Positions 8,902 to 19,512 of a stretch of DNA of 64,000 nt are shown here, one piece after another. The first letter of the stretch is position 1; every line of letters begins with the position of its first letter. Source of the DNA: JBGTCD01 sp041749015 (lineage in GTDB: Bacteria; Bacteroidota; Bacteroidia; Cytophagales; Cyclobacteriaceae); contig JBGTCD010000001.1 of assembly GCA_041749015.1 (NCBI GenBank), positions 1 through 64,000 of the forward strand. Reading direction: 5' to 3'. The translations under genes and the position numbers were made by a program. Under the pieces are notes generated by a model, which worked only from the letters and a program-made list of their open reading frames with translations, made no database searches and was not told the DNA's origin.

Positions 8902-8951
8902 ATAGCTGTCATTTTTTTATCTTTACCTCTAATTTGAAATTAAAGGTAATC

Positions 8952-11900
8952 ATGCAGTATCCTGGAAAGGCATTGTTTCAATGCCATTTTTATTTATTAG
9001 TCTTTTTGGCCTTTTTATTGCCAGTGACCTTATTAGCCCAGCCTTCACAGGGGGCTACCAGTTTCTTGATAGATAATGTAGATGGCGACCGCTTCAGGAT
9101 CAGGTGGAACAGTGGTGACGGGGATCGCAGGCTTGTAGTAGCCAGTGAAGACCCCAATTTCAACGGGGCCGGGGTGCCGGCAGATGGCACCGATTACCTG
9201 GCCAACAATGCTTTTGGTGTGGCGGATCAAATAGGTCCCGGTAATTATGTGATTTATAAAGGCACCGGAACCTCGGTTACCATGAATGGGCTCGACAGCA
9301 GCTCTACCTATTTTATAAGAATTTATGAGTTCAATGGGGCGGATTTCAATACCCTTTATAATACCACCGATGTATTGGAGGGCAGTGGGACTACCCTTTT
9401 CCCTCCTGGAATTGGGCCTTCTAATATTTCAATTTCCGGGATTAAGGGTAATGCTGCCGGTATAAAATGGGACCGCGGTGATGGCAACAGAAATCTGGCC
9501 ATTTTAAGACAAGGAAGTATCCCGGGTGATCCCACCTTATTTCAATCCTATTTTTCCAGCGCTACCTTTGGAAGTGGTTCTTCAGTTGGTGGGGGAAGAG
9601 CACTTATTGCTGGTACCCAGGATACAGTCTATGTCCGTAATCTGGATCCTAACACCTGGTATTATCTTAAAATATTAGAATACAACGGTACTTCCAATCC
9701 GGTTTATAATTACCAGGAAGTGGCTATTGATTCATTTCTTACAGCCACGAAACCTACCGAAGGAAGCACTAGCCCTTTTATTGATATAATTGAAGGCGAC
9801 CGGCTAAGGGTAAGGGTGACTTCTGGTGATGGCTCAAGAAGACTCTTTGTAGCACGGCAGGACGATCCGGTATCATGGACCCCAGTGGATGGCCAGGATT
9901 ATACGGCCAATGGTACCTTTGGACAGGGCGATGAGGTGAGTCCCGGGACTTTTATTGTGGGAAAAGGTTCTGGTTCCTCGCAAACCGTTACCGGCCTTAC
10001 CCCCGCCACTGATTATCATTTTGCTGTATACGAATTTAATGGGGAGGGCAGTAATACCTTTTACCTTACCGAGGCTGAACATGTGGCTGTTGTCAGCGGT
10101 AGTACATTGTCACCCCCCTCAGTGCAAGCAGGGGAGCCGGAATTTTCCAATATTACCGGAAACAGCGTATCGGTGACATTCCCTTCCGGAGATGGGAATG
10201 GCAGGATCGTATTGGTAAGTGAAGGCGCTCCCGTAGCAGATGCACCGGTTAATCTTATAACTTATTTTTCCAGCTCCAGTTATAGCAGTGCCCCCACCTT
10301 AGGAGGATCGAAGATTGTTTATAGAGGTACAGGCAATTCTGTTAATATCTCTAATTTGCAACCGGCCATTAATTATCACTTCGCCATTTTTGAATACAAT
10401 GGGAGCAGTGGCCCCGTATATAATCAGGTGGATCCGGGCAGAGGGGATTTTTCTACTCAGGGTGCCCCGACAATTCCAACCACAAATCTTACTTTTAGTA
10501 ACATTGATGGCGATAGATTCAGACTTAACTACCAACCAGGAGATGGGGTAGGCCGGATAGTTATCGGGAGGCTAGGAGCACCGGTCAGTGCCTTCCCGGA
10601 GGATGGGAATGCCTACACTGCAAGCACCTCATTTGGCAATGGGCATGACCTTGGAGATGGAAATTTTGTACTTCAAAACACCAGCAACAATAACACAACG
10701 GTCAGCGGTTTGCAGCCCATGGAAACTTACCATTTTGCCATAATTGAATACAATGGAAGTGGTGCCCAGCGATTATATATGGGTGAGGCAGACGCCTTGA
10801 CTGGCAGTCAGAGCACCTTATTTCCACCTACCCAGCAGGCTACAGATCTTAGTTTTACGGATATTACTTCAAATTCCGTTCATATCAACTGGGAAAATGG
10901 GGATGGGGATGGAAGAATTGTTTTAATGAGGCCAGATGCCCCAGTGGAAGATATGCCGCAAAATCTTTCCAGTTATTTTGCGACTTCAAATTACGGTAGT
11001 GCTTCCTCTTTGGGTTCGGCCAAAGTAGTTTATGCTGGTAATGGAAACAACCGTGAGATAACCAATGTACCTCCCGGTAGCTATTATGTGGCAGTGATCG
11101 AATATAATGGATCATCAGGTAGAGTTTACCGTACGGTGGACCCCCTCACGGGAATGGTAGAGGTAGGCGGGCCGCCTTTGGAGCCGGCCGTTATTACCAG
11201 TTTTTCTAGTATCGAGGGTGACAGGATTAGAATAAATTTCACCAGAGGTGACGGCACACGGAGATTGGGTATTGTGAAAGAGGGCAGCCCTGTAGATACC
11301 TGGCCTGTAGATGGTACCGGATATAGCTCAAGTACTAATTTTGGAAATGGAAGTGAGTTAGGAGCTGGGAATTTTGTGGTATATGATGGGACAGGTTCCT
11401 CATTTACCACCCAGAACCTGGAGCCTGAAAAGGAATACCATTTTGCTGTAGTTGAATACAATGGCTCCGGTACAAATTCTTTTTATCAGGACCCGGCAAT
11501 TGTTGCTACAGCATCTCAATCTACACTGGGGCCACCTTCCGTACCCACCTCCAATATTTTTGCCAATAATGTCATTGGTAATCAAATGAATATCACCTGG
11601 ACCAATGGGGATGGTGACGGCAGGTTGGTTATTGCCAGGATGGGAGCTCCTGTTAATCAGGCACCTGAAGATCTAAGCAATTATTTTAGCCATAATAGTT
11701 TTGGGACCGGGACTAATCTTGGTGATGGGAATTATGTAGTCTATGCCGGAACGGGAGATAACTTTTTATTGAGAAGCCTGGAGCCGGATACCACCTACCA
11801 TCTTACATTTTATGAATACAACGGGAATTCCGGCAGGGTGTACCTGCGTGACCCGGTAACCGCAGTTGCATTCAATACCGCCCCACGACCATCACAGCCT

Positions 11901-14354
11901 GCTGCTAGTCTTTCCACCTCCAATATCCAGGGTAATCGCATCAATATTAATTTTTCTGCCGGTAATGGTACCCGTAGGATCGTTGTACTGCGGAAGGGCG
12001 GACCCGTATTGGCCTTGCCTGAAGACCTGACCACTTATAGCGGGGGTAATTTTGGCACCGGGAGCCCATTGGGTAATCCCAGTTTTGTAGTCCTCAATCT
12101 AACCGGAAGCAATGGTGCCATCCAGGGGCTGGAGCCCGATACGGAATACGGAATCGCCATTTTTGAATTTGATGGCTCACCGGGCCGAGAGCGATATTTT
12201 ATTGATCAATTTTTGACTGGCTTTATCAAGACCGCAGCTCCTCCAGGATTACCGCCGAATAATTTGCTTTTCAATTCTGTAGGAAGCACCTCAGCCAATA
12301 TCAGTTGGACCAATGGTACCGGGCAAAACAGAATGGTGGTTTTAAGACCCTTTCAGCCGGTTACTTTCGGTCCAGAAGACCTAAACACACATGGGGCTTC
12401 ATCTACCAATTATAGTCAGCCAAGTACTAATTTGGGTGGGAGCCATAAGCATATGTACAGAGGCTCTAACAGCAGTATTAACATTACAAATCTGGACCCG
12501 GGTACCACCTACCACGTGAGTATATTTGAGTATAATGGCACCACCGGCCCTGTTTATAACCAGGTTGGACTTACAGGATTTTTTACCACACCGCCCGATG
12601 CCGGCCTGGCAGTAGGAGGATTCGATGCCATAACATTTTGCCCAAGTCAGAGCTTTGATATCCCGTATTTATATTCCGGGGTACTGAATCCGGGCAATGT
12701 ATTGGAAGCCCAAATGTCTGATATCGATGGGAGCTTCGACGCTCCTACCTTTCTTGGCTCTCAAAGTACTACCAATAACCAGGGGTTTATTCCAGTCAAC
12801 CTGCCCTCCAGCCTTACCGAAGGCCTGGGTTACCGGTTCAGGATCATTGCCACCAATCCTAACGAAATTAGCCCTGATAACGGGGCTGATCTCCAGATTC
12901 TTACTGCCCAGGAACCGGATATTGATAATTTAAGTGGCGTAACTGAAACCTGTGGTGAACCCATTCAGCTTTCCACTTCTCAGCCCGGGTACAATGTGCA
13001 ATGGTTCAGGGATGGCGTACCTATCCCAAATGCCATCATTGAATCGTTTCAGGCCTCCACATCAGGGTCGTACCAGGTGAGAATATCGGGAGCCTATGGC
13101 GGATGCCAACTTTTTTCTGATCCTATTGAACTGGCCATCACACCAAGGCCTGATTTTGACATTAGATTGGATGATGAGTACTGTGAAACCGAGGGGTTAA
13201 TTGTGTTGGAGAATGTACTACCGGAAGGGGGCTCTTTTACCGGGCCGGGGATGGATGGGGAGACTTTTGACCCCCTTGGAGCCGGGGTAGGTCAGCATTT
13301 TATTGAATATGAGTATATCGATTCGCAGTCGGGATGTGTCTATGCCGAAAGTAAATTTGTCATCGTCAATGAGGGGCCTGAACTACCCATCGCTGTGAGC
13401 GATGAGGTATGTGGCAGTGGCACGGTGGTGCTTTCTGCATCTGGTGCAGGTGATAATGATATCTACCGGTGGTATGATGTCAGTACCGGAGGTTCGCATA
13501 TCCAGCAAAGCATCAACCCTGATTTTGAAACGCCTGTGATTTCAGAGACAACAGAATTTTACGTTAGCCTTCTTTCCCCCAATGGCTGCGAAAGTGAAAG
13601 AGTGCCTGTTGATGCTATGGTCATACCACCCCCAGCCGAGCCGGGGATAGATAATGGAGACCGTTGCGGCCCCGGGTCCGTATTACTATCCGCTTCTGGT
13701 GCTACCGGTGTTGAGATTTATCGTTGGTTTGAAAATAGCACTGATACGGAGCCTGTTTTTACTTCCCAGGAAGGTAGCTTTGACACCCCCGAATTAAATG
13801 AAACCCAGACCTTCTATGTAGAAATCTTTGCCGGGGACGATTGTATATCAGATAGGGTGCCGGTAATGGCTATTATTACTGATCAGGTAGCTGTAGAGGT
13901 GACTCTGGATGGGAACCAGTTCATAGCACCTGATGGAGCAGCCACCTATCAATGGTACAGGAATGGCAGTATAATAAATGGGGCAACAAGCCACTACCTC
14001 GATGTGTTTGATTATGGGGTTTATTATGTGTCAGTAACCGGGCTTGGTGGCTGTGATGGAGTATCCGAGCCGATAGAGTTTTTTGTTACAGACCTGTCTG
14101 ACCCTGGTTATGCCGGATGGGAGGTATTCCCCAATCCTACCAGTGGTATATTGAATATTAAAATCCCCGCAACCAAATCTAAGGCCATTCTCACCATATA
14201 TGATCTCCAGGGCCGGATGGTAACAGAAACTACGGTTCATTACACATCGGAATATCATCAGTGGGAGATCAAAGACCTTCCGCAAGGTATTTATTATCTG
14301 CACGCCAAAAATGGTGATGAGGTCAAAACCTGGAGGATTCTGTTTCTGCCCTGA
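8952..14354 (+). CDS. Giant T9SS surface protein with ten FN3-like repeats
   Basis: The ATG at 8952 opens a good signal peptide (LLVFLAFLLPVTLLAQ); a TTG 18 bases upstream would add six residues. The protein has about 1800 residues. Ten repeats of about 117 residues follow, each with GDG-x-RR/GR near the start and E(Y/F)NG near the end. They alternate in two kinds: odd units carry a GDR/GNR-type opening, even units carry a Y/N-TYFSSS-like segment, as if a two-domain block had been duplicated five times. Then come a linker with CPSQSFDI, several Ig-like domains (CGSG, CGPG), the shared LDGNQFIAP module and a type A T9SS sorting domain (VFPNPTSGILNIKI, YDLQGRMV). It is probably an adhesin or a fibre protein; the repeats show no catalytic signature. 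Confidence 0.85.
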   Translation: MQYPGKALFQCHFYLLVFLAFLLPVTLLAQPSQGATSFLIDNVDGDRFRIRWNSGDGDRRLVVASEDPNFNGAGVPADGTDYLANNAFGVADQIGPGNYVIYKGTGTSVTMNGLDSSSTYFIRIYEFNGADFNTLYNTTDVLEGSGTTLFPPGIGPSNISISGIKGNAAGIKWDRGDGNRNLAILRQGSIPGDPTLFQSYFSSATFGSGSSVGGGRALIAGTQDTVYVRNLDPNTWYYLKILEYNGTSNPVYNYQEVAIDSFLTATKPTEGSTSPFIDIIEGDRLRVRVTSGDGSRRLFVARQDDPVSWTPVDGQDYTANGTFGQGDEVSPGTFIVGKGSGSSQTVTGLTPATDYHFAVYEFNGEGSNTFYLTEAEHVAVVSGSTLSPPSVQAGEPEFSNITGNSVSVTFPSGDGNGRIVLVSEGAPVADAPVNLITYFSSSSYSSAPTLGGSKIVYRGTGNSVNISNLQPAINYHFAIFEYNGSSGPVYNQVDPGRGDFSTQGAPTIPTTNLTFSNIDGDRFRLNYQPGDGVGRIVIGRLGAPVSAFPEDGNAYTASTSFGNGHDLGDGNFVLQNTSNNNTTVSGLQPMETYHFAIIEYNGSGAQRLYMGEADALTGSQSTLFPPTQQATDLSFTDITSNSVHINWENGDGDGRIVLMRPDAPVEDMPQNLSSYFATSNYGSASSLGSAKVVYAGNGNNREITNVPPGSYYVAVIEYNGSSGRVYRTVDPLTGMVEVGGPPLEPAVITSFSSIEGDRIRINFTRGDGTRRLGIVKEGSPVDTWPVDGTGYSSSTNFGNGSELGAGNFVVYDGTGSSFTTQNLEPEKEYHFAVVEYNGSGTNSFYQDPAIVATASQSTLGPPSVPTSNIFANNVIGNQMNITWTNGDGDGRLVIARMGAPVNQAPEDLSNYFSHNSFGTGTNLGDGNYVVYAGTGDNFLLRSLEPDTTYHLTFYEYNGNSGRVYLRDPVTAVAFNTAPRPSQPAASLSTSNIQGNRININFSAGNGTRRIVVLRKGGPVLALPEDLTTYSGGNFGTGSPLGNPSFVVLNLTGSNGAIQGLEPDTEYGIAIFEFDGSPGRERYFIDQFLTGFIKTAAPPGLPPNNLLFNSVGSTSANISWTNGTGQNRMVVLRPFQPVTFGPEDLNTHGASSTNYSQPSTNLGGSHKHMYRGSNSSINITNLDPGTTYHVSIFEYNGTTGPVYNQVGLTGFFTTPPDAGLAVGGFDAITFCPSQSFDIPYLYSGVLNPGNVLEAQMSDIDGSFDAPTFLGSQSTTNNQGFIPVNLPSSLTEGLGYRFRIIATNPNEISPDNGADLQILTAQEPDIDNLSGVTETCGEPIQLSTSQPGYNVQWFRDGVPIPNAIIESFQASTSGSYQVRISGAYGGCQLFSDPIELAITPRPDFDIRLDDEYCETEGLIVLENVLPEGGSFTGPGMDGETFDPLGAGVGQHFIEYEYIDSQSGCVYAESKFVIVNEGPELPIAVSDEVCGSGTVVLSASGAGDNDIYRWYDVSTGGSHIQQSINPDFETPVISETTEFYVSLLSPNGCESERVPVDAMVIPPPAEPGIDNGDRCGPGSVLLSASGATGVEIYRWFENSTDTEPVFTSQEGSFDTPELNETQTFYVEIFAGDDCISDRVPVMAIITDQVAVEVTLDGNQFIAPDGAATYQWYRNGSIINGATSHYLDVFDYGVYYVSVTGLGGCDGVSEPIEFFVTDLSDPGYAGWEVFPNPTSGILNIKIPATKSKAILTIYDLQGRMVTETTVHYTSEYHQWEIKDLPQGIYYLHAKNGDEVKTWRILFLP

Positions 14355-14461
14355 TCCTATTGAATCCATCCCGTGTAATGTTTTGATTTACTGAATATTA
14401 ATCGTAATATTCAACTCATTTTTAATTAGCTTAACTGTAATTTAACCTTAACTCCTGACTT

Positions 14462-17290
14462 GTGAACAGCCCCTTAAACAAATTTTGCAATGCTGTTCGC
14501 ATAGCATTGCTTCCCTTTATACTGATTGTTTCATTTAACCAGGCTCAAGCACAAGCCTTTATTACCACTTGGGTAACTGATAATGGTCAAATCATTATTC
14601 CCACTACAGGTGGTGGCTATAACTATGATATAACCTGGACTAATCTAAGCAATGCAGGTGTTGGTGATGGTTCAGCAAGCGGTGTGACAGGAAATTATAC
14701 AGTATTTGGATTAACCAATGTGGATGTCTATGAAGTTCAAATTACAGGACTTTTCCCCAGGATATACTTCGGGGGCAGCACTTTTCAAAACCAGGGAAAA
14801 ATACGAAGCATTGAACAATGGGGTAGCAATCCATGGACAAGCATGGAAGGGTCTTTTGATCGTTGTCGCAATATGGTCATAAATGCACCAGATGCACCAG
14901 ACTTATCCAATGTAACTAGCTTGGGATCAATGTTTGTAGGCGTCCGTCATGAGGATGCGTTTACCAATACTGACCTAAGCGCCTGGGATGTAAGCACCAT
15001 AAATGACATGAGTTATTTGTTCAATTTTGCCTGGTACTTTAATCAGGACATCAGCAATTGGGATGTTAGTAATGTCACCAATATGGCCTATATGTTTGGC
15101 GGTGCATATTATTATAATCAACCGCTAAATGCCTGGGATGTAAGTAATGTAACTAACATGGAACTTATGTTTTTTGAACTCTCCATCTTTGACCAACCAC
15201 TCGACCAATGGGATGTAAGCAACGTAGAGTTTATGAATGGAATGTTCTCCTATACGGAAGCATTTAACCAACCATTGGCTAGCTGGGACGTGAGCAGTGT
15301 GACCAATATGCAAGAAATGTTTGGTGGCGCGGAAGTATTTAATCAGCCCTTAAACAGTTGGAACGTGAGCTCTGTCACTAATATGAGTTTGATGTTCGAA
15401 AATGCAAATGTAGTTGCCTTTAACCAGCCCTTAGATAATTGGGATGTGAGCAATGTTACTGAAATGTGGCGGATGTTTTCTTTCAGTGATGTTTTTAATC
15501 AGGACATTAGCAGTTGGGATGTAAGCAACGTAACTGACATGTGGCAAATGTTTCGAAACGCCACCGCTTTTAATCAGGACCTGGGTAGTTGGGATGTTGG
15601 TAATGTAATTGATATGGATAATATGCTAAATAATTCTGGCCTATCCATTGCAAATTATGACGCCACCCTGATTGGATGGGCTGGTTTACCCTCCTTGCAA
15701 TCCGGCATCAACTTAGGGGCACTATCTTTGAACTATTGCCTTGCAGAGACTGCCCGAAATTCGATTATCAGTAACTATAGTTGGTCGATTAGTGATGCTG
15801 GATTGAACTGTCTGCCCATTATTATTTCATTTACACCTACCTCAGCGGCAAATGGGGCAACGGTAACCATTACGGGTGACAATTTCACAGGAGCAACCAG
15901 TGTAAGTTTTGGTGGTACTGCTGCGAACTCCTTTACAGTAGTTAATTCAACAACCATTACAGCAGAGGTAGGCGCAGGTGCATCCGGAAATGTGGAAGTA
16001 ATTACTCCCGAAGGTACGGCAGCACTTTCAGGGTTTACCTTTATACCCGCTCCAACCATTGCCTCATTCACCCCTACCTCAGCGGCAAGTGGTGCCACGG
16101 TAACCATTACCGGCACTAACTTTACTGGGGCAAGTGCAGTAAGCTTTGGTGGGATAGCTGCAACCACATTTACGGTGGTGAATACCACCACTATAACGGC
16201 AGTGGTAGGCACAGGAGCCTCTGGAAACCTGGTAGTTGTTACCCCTGGAGGCACGGCTACACTTGCAGGATTTACCTTTATACCTGCTCCAACCATTGCC
16301 TCATTCACCCCTACCTCAGCGGCAAGTGGTGCAACTGTAACCATTACTGGTACTAATTTTACTGGGGCAAGCGCTGTAAGCTTTGGTGGGGTAGCTGCAA
16401 CATCATTTACGGTGGTGAATGCCACGACTGTTACCGCAGTAGTAGGCACAGGCGCTTCCGGAAACTTGGTAGTTGTTACCCCTGGAGGCACGGCTACACT
16501 TGCGGGATTTACCTTTATACCCCCTCCAACTATTAGCATTGATACGCAGCCCCAGGCTGTCAATATAGTTTGTCTTGGCGAACAAATTTTTCTTTCTATC
16601 AGCGCAAGTGGCACAACTAATCTTACCTACCAGTGGGAAAAATTTAATACAGGTACAGCTGCTTTTGAAAACTTAAATGACAATGGAGACTATTCTGGCA
16701 CTACAACCAATACACTTACCATCATCGCAAATGCTCTGACACTCGGTGGCGATTTCCGTTGTCGTGTGTCCGGAGATGCAGCGGCAGATGTATTCACCAA
16801 TATTGCAAATCTGGATATTAATCCCCTTCCCGAGGTGACCCTGGATGGTAACCGATTCATAGCACCTGATGGAGCAAGTTCATATCAATGGTACAGGAAT
16901 GGCGATACAATAGATGGGGCTACTGGCCACTATCTCGATGTGTTTGACTATGGGGTTTACTATGTGTCAGTAACAGGGCTTGGTGGCTGTGATGGGGTAT
17001 CTGAGCCGATTGAGTTTTTTGTTACTAACTTTTCCGATACTGGGTATGTCGGGTGGGAGGTATTCCCCAACCCTACGCGTGGTATTTTGAATATTAAAAT
17101 TCCCGAAACCAAATCTCAAGCTACTCTCACCATGTATGACCTCCGGGGCCGGTTGGTTTCAGAGACCAGGGTCGGGTATTCGTCCGGATATCAGCAGTGG
17201 GAGATCAAAGACCTTCCGCAAGGTATTTATTATCTGCACGCCAAAGATGGTGATGCGGTCAAAACCTGGAGGATTCTGTTTTTGCCTTAG
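14462..17290 (+). CDS. T9SS protein with BspA-type leucine-rich repeats and IPT domains
   Basis: The start is GTG, because an in-frame TGA lies 6 bases upstream and no ATG precedes the signal peptide (ends SFNQAQAQA). Residues about 105-400 hold some nine BspA-like (DUF285) repeats built on WDVSNVTNM and FNQPL, a family linked to surface attachment. Then come three IPT/TIG domains (SFTPTSA-x-GATVTITG-x-NFTGA), of which the last two are near-identical 237-bp DNA repeats at about 16050-16525. An Ig domain, the shared LDGNRFIAP module and a type A T9SS sorting domain (VFPNPTRGILNIKI, YDLRGRLV) close the protein. The last 455 bp are close in sequence to the end of the preceding gene, which points to exchange of C-terminal modules. 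Confidence 0.87.
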   Translation: MNSPLNKFCNAVRIALLPFILIVSFNQAQAQAFITTWVTDNGQIIIPTTGGGYNYDITWTNLSNAGVGDGSASGVTGNYTVFGLTNVDVYEVQITGLFPRIYFGGSTFQNQGKIRSIEQWGSNPWTSMEGSFDRCRNMVINAPDAPDLSNVTSLGSMFVGVRHEDAFTNTDLSAWDVSTINDMSYLFNFAWYFNQDISNWDVSNVTNMAYMFGGAYYYNQPLNAWDVSNVTNMELMFFELSIFDQPLDQWDVSNVEFMNGMFSYTEAFNQPLASWDVSSVTNMQEMFGGAEVFNQPLNSWNVSSVTNMSLMFENANVVAFNQPLDNWDVSNVTEMWRMFSFSDVFNQDISSWDVSNVTDMWQMFRNATAFNQDLGSWDVGNVIDMDNMLNNSGLSIANYDATLIGWAGLPSLQSGINLGALSLNYCLAETARNSIISNYSWSISDAGLNCLPIIISFTPTSAANGATVTITGDNFTGATSVSFGGTAANSFTVVNSTTITAEVGAGASGNVEVITPEGTAALSGFTFIPAPTIASFTPTSAASGATVTITGTNFTGASAVSFGGIAATTFTVVNTTTITAVVGTGASGNLVVVTPGGTATLAGFTFIPAPTIASFTPTSAASGATVTITGTNFTGASAVSFGGVAATSFTVVNATTVTAVVGTGASGNLVVVTPGGTATLAGFTFIPPPTISIDTQPQAVNIVCLGEQIFLSISASGTTNLTYQWEKFNTGTAAFENLNDNGDYSGTTTNTLTIIANALTLGGDFRCRVSGDAAADVFTNIANLDINPLPEVTLDGNRFIAPDGASSYQWYRNGDTIDGATGHYLDVFDYGVYYVSVTGLGGCDGVSEPIEFFVTNFSDTGYVGWEVFPNPTRGILNIKIPETKSQATLTMYDLRGRLVSETRVGYSSGYQQWEIKDLPQGIYYLHAKDGDAVKTWRILFLP

Positions 17291-17445
17291 GTACTAATTC
17301 CAACTCATTCGGTATTTTTAATGGGCATATACCAGGGCCTATAATTTCCAGACAAATCTTCTAATATTTTCATTTCAAATACTTATCTTTCAAAGCATTA
17401 TACAAGCCTCAATTTTTTAATAGGCATGCATTTAAAAGGTCATTT

Positions 17446-19458
17446 ATGAAAAGTATTTGCCTGGGCCTTCTATTTTCTTTTATCCTTGAAGGGGTGATTG
17501 CTCAAAACAATGTTGACAGTCTTACGGCCATTGTGTCGCAAAATATGCGGGACACCGCCTATTTTGAATCATTGTATCGTTTGGGAGTGGAGTTCGAAAG
17601 AAGGGATAGCAAAAAGGCCATTGCCTATTTTAAACGAGCCATTGAAGATTCAAAAGCTGCCGGCCCGGATAAATGGACAGCCCTTTCTGCGATACGACTA
17701 GCTGGTGTATATTCTGCCATGGGCATCAATGACAGTGCAGAATTATATTTTGAAATTCCTGCAGGCTTTATTCAAAAAAAACCTAAAGAATTGAAGGTCA
17801 GACTAGGGTATTTCACCGGGCTTGGCATTCATAATAACCGGGTTGGCAATTATTGGGAGGCTATTCGAAACTATGAGGAAGTAGCCAAGATTGATATTTC
17901 TGTAGTTGGAAAAGAAAATCTTGCCGGCAACTACATCAATATGTCAAATGTATATGGTGGCCTCGGTATGGTAGGGGAACGAATGGATGCGATTTTTTTG
18001 GCGCTGGATATTTTTGAGGAAGTCCAAAATAAGTTGGGCCTATCATTTTGCTATAATGCACTTGGTAATCTTTATTACAGTCAGGAGGATTACGAAAAAT
18101 CTGAAAAATGGTATCAAAAATCTCTTGACCTCAGAATTGAGATAAATGACAGGATAGGTAGCGCGGGGGCTCTTTCTAATTTAGGCATTGTAATGATGGA
18201 TACTGATCGATTTTCTGAAGCACTGGAAAAATTCAGTCAGGCAAAAGTTATTTACCAGGATATGGGGTATAAGGAGAATATTTCCAATACTCTGATAAAT
18301 GTGGGAAAGACCTATCAAAGGATGGGTAAACTAGATAGTGCCCTAAACAATTTCAACGGTTCATTAAGAATTCAAAATGAAATATCTGAAAACCCGAACA
18401 ATGCATTTGTTCTTGCTGAGATAGGACGGATTCACTCTCAATTAGCTAATAAAAAAAATGCTGAAGAATTTTTAATAGCTGCAATAAATAAGGCAAAGGT
18501 AAAAAATGACCCTGTAAGTCGAAGAAATGCATATCAGTTTTTGTCAGATCATTACAAAAGGAACGGCCGATACAAAGAGGCATTGGATTTTCAAGGCAAG
18601 TTTCAATCGATAGCTGACTCCCTCCAAAATGCCAACCTAAAGCTAAAGCTCCAGACCTTGGAGACTCGGTATGAGTTTGATAAAAAGGAGGCAGAGATCA
18701 ACCTTCTGAAGGCAGAAAAGGAGCGGGATCAATTGGCTATTGAAAGGCAATCTATCCGGCAGACCGGTATCCTGATTGTCCTTGTTTTGGTAGTGCTCAT
18801 TGCTATGTTATTGGTAAATCGCTACAGAATCCTTAACAAGGCAAGGCGGCAGCTCGAAATCGAAAAAATGCGCAGTGAGATCGCGCGTGACCTCCACGAT
18901 GACCTGGGCTCCACCCTATCGAGTATTAACATCATCAGCAATATGGCGGCCTCAAGCCCAAATGGGAATCTGGTTACATCTTTGACCAAGATCAGCGAAC
19001 AATCTTCACGCATGATGGAAGATATGTCAGACATTGTTTGGTCTATTAATCCTAATCACGATACCCTTGAACAGGTAGTGATCAAGATGAAGACCTTTGC
19101 CTCAGAGATCCTTGAGCCAAAAAATATCACCTTTGTCATGGAGGTGAATCAAAATATTAAAGATTTAAAACTTGATGTTGAAAAGAGGAAAAATCTATTT
19201 CTGATTTTTAAAGAATCCATCAATAATGCCGCCAAATACAGCGAGGGGAGTTCTGTCAAAATCCAAATTGTAGCTGAAAACGGATCTTTAAAATTTACTA
19301 TTGAGGATGATGGTAAGGGATTTGATCCGAATGCCATTAAAGTCGGCAATGGCCTGCGCAATATGGAATCCAGAGCAGCACGCATCAATGGTAAATTAAA
19401 TAGGGTGAGTGCCCCTGGCAAGGGCACCTCTGTAACCCTGGAAATACCCATCACATGA
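17446..19458 (+). CDS. TPR-containing sensor histidine kinase (HisKA_3 type)
   Basis: The protein has 670 residues. It starts with a signal peptide (ends GVIAQ), followed by a periplasmic tetratricopeptide region from about residue 30 to 400, then a coiled segment and one membrane helix near 440-463 (ILIVLVLVVLIAMLLV). The cytoplasmic part has the HisKA_3 phospho-acceptor box ARDLHDDLGSTLSS (His484) and a HATPase with the N box (FKESINNAAKYS), DDGKGFD and GNGLRNM. It would autophosphorylate on His484 and pass the phosphate to the response regulator encoded just downstream. The signal detected by the TPR part is unknown; TPR sensors of this type are common in Bacteroidota. Confidence 0.92.
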   Translation: MKSICLGLLFSFILEGVIAQNNVDSLTAIVSQNMRDTAYFESLYRLGVEFERRDSKKAIAYFKRAIEDSKAAGPDKWTALSAIRLAGVYSAMGINDSAELYFEIPAGFIQKKPKELKVRLGYFTGLGIHNNRVGNYWEAIRNYEEVAKIDISVVGKENLAGNYINMSNVYGGLGMVGERMDAIFLALDIFEEVQNKLGLSFCYNALGNLYYSQEDYEKSEKWYQKSLDLRIEINDRIGSAGALSNLGIVMMDTDRFSEALEKFSQAKVIYQDMGYKENISNTLINVGKTYQRMGKLDSALNNFNGSLRIQNEISENPNNAFVLAEIGRIHSQLANKKNAEEFLIAAINKAKVKNDPVSRRNAYQFLSDHYKRNGRYKEALDFQGKFQSIADSLQNANLKLKLQTLETRYEFDKKEAEINLLKAEKERDQLAIERQSIRQTGILIVLVLVVLIAMLLVNRYRILNKARRQLEIEKMRSEIARDLHDDLGSTLSSINIISNMAASSPNGNLVTSLTKISEQSSRMMEDMSDIVWSINPNHDTLEQVVIKMKTFASEILEPKNITFVMEVNQNIKDLKLDVEKRKNLFLIFKESINNAAKYSEGSSVKIQIVAENGSLKFTIEDDGKGFDPNAIKVGNGLRNMESRAARINGKLNRVSAPGKGTSVTLEIPIT

Positions 19459-19512
19459 TTAGGGTATTTTTTTTTGAAGACTGTTGGGGATATTTGTTTT
19501 ACTAAATTCAAA

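Noticed and set aside
15775..16614. 279-residue reading frame on the minus strand
   Set aside because: It is antisense to the IPT repeats, and its low-complexity, repeating Val/Pro/Thr composition mirrors them. The plus-strand frame has clear domains and a sorting signal.
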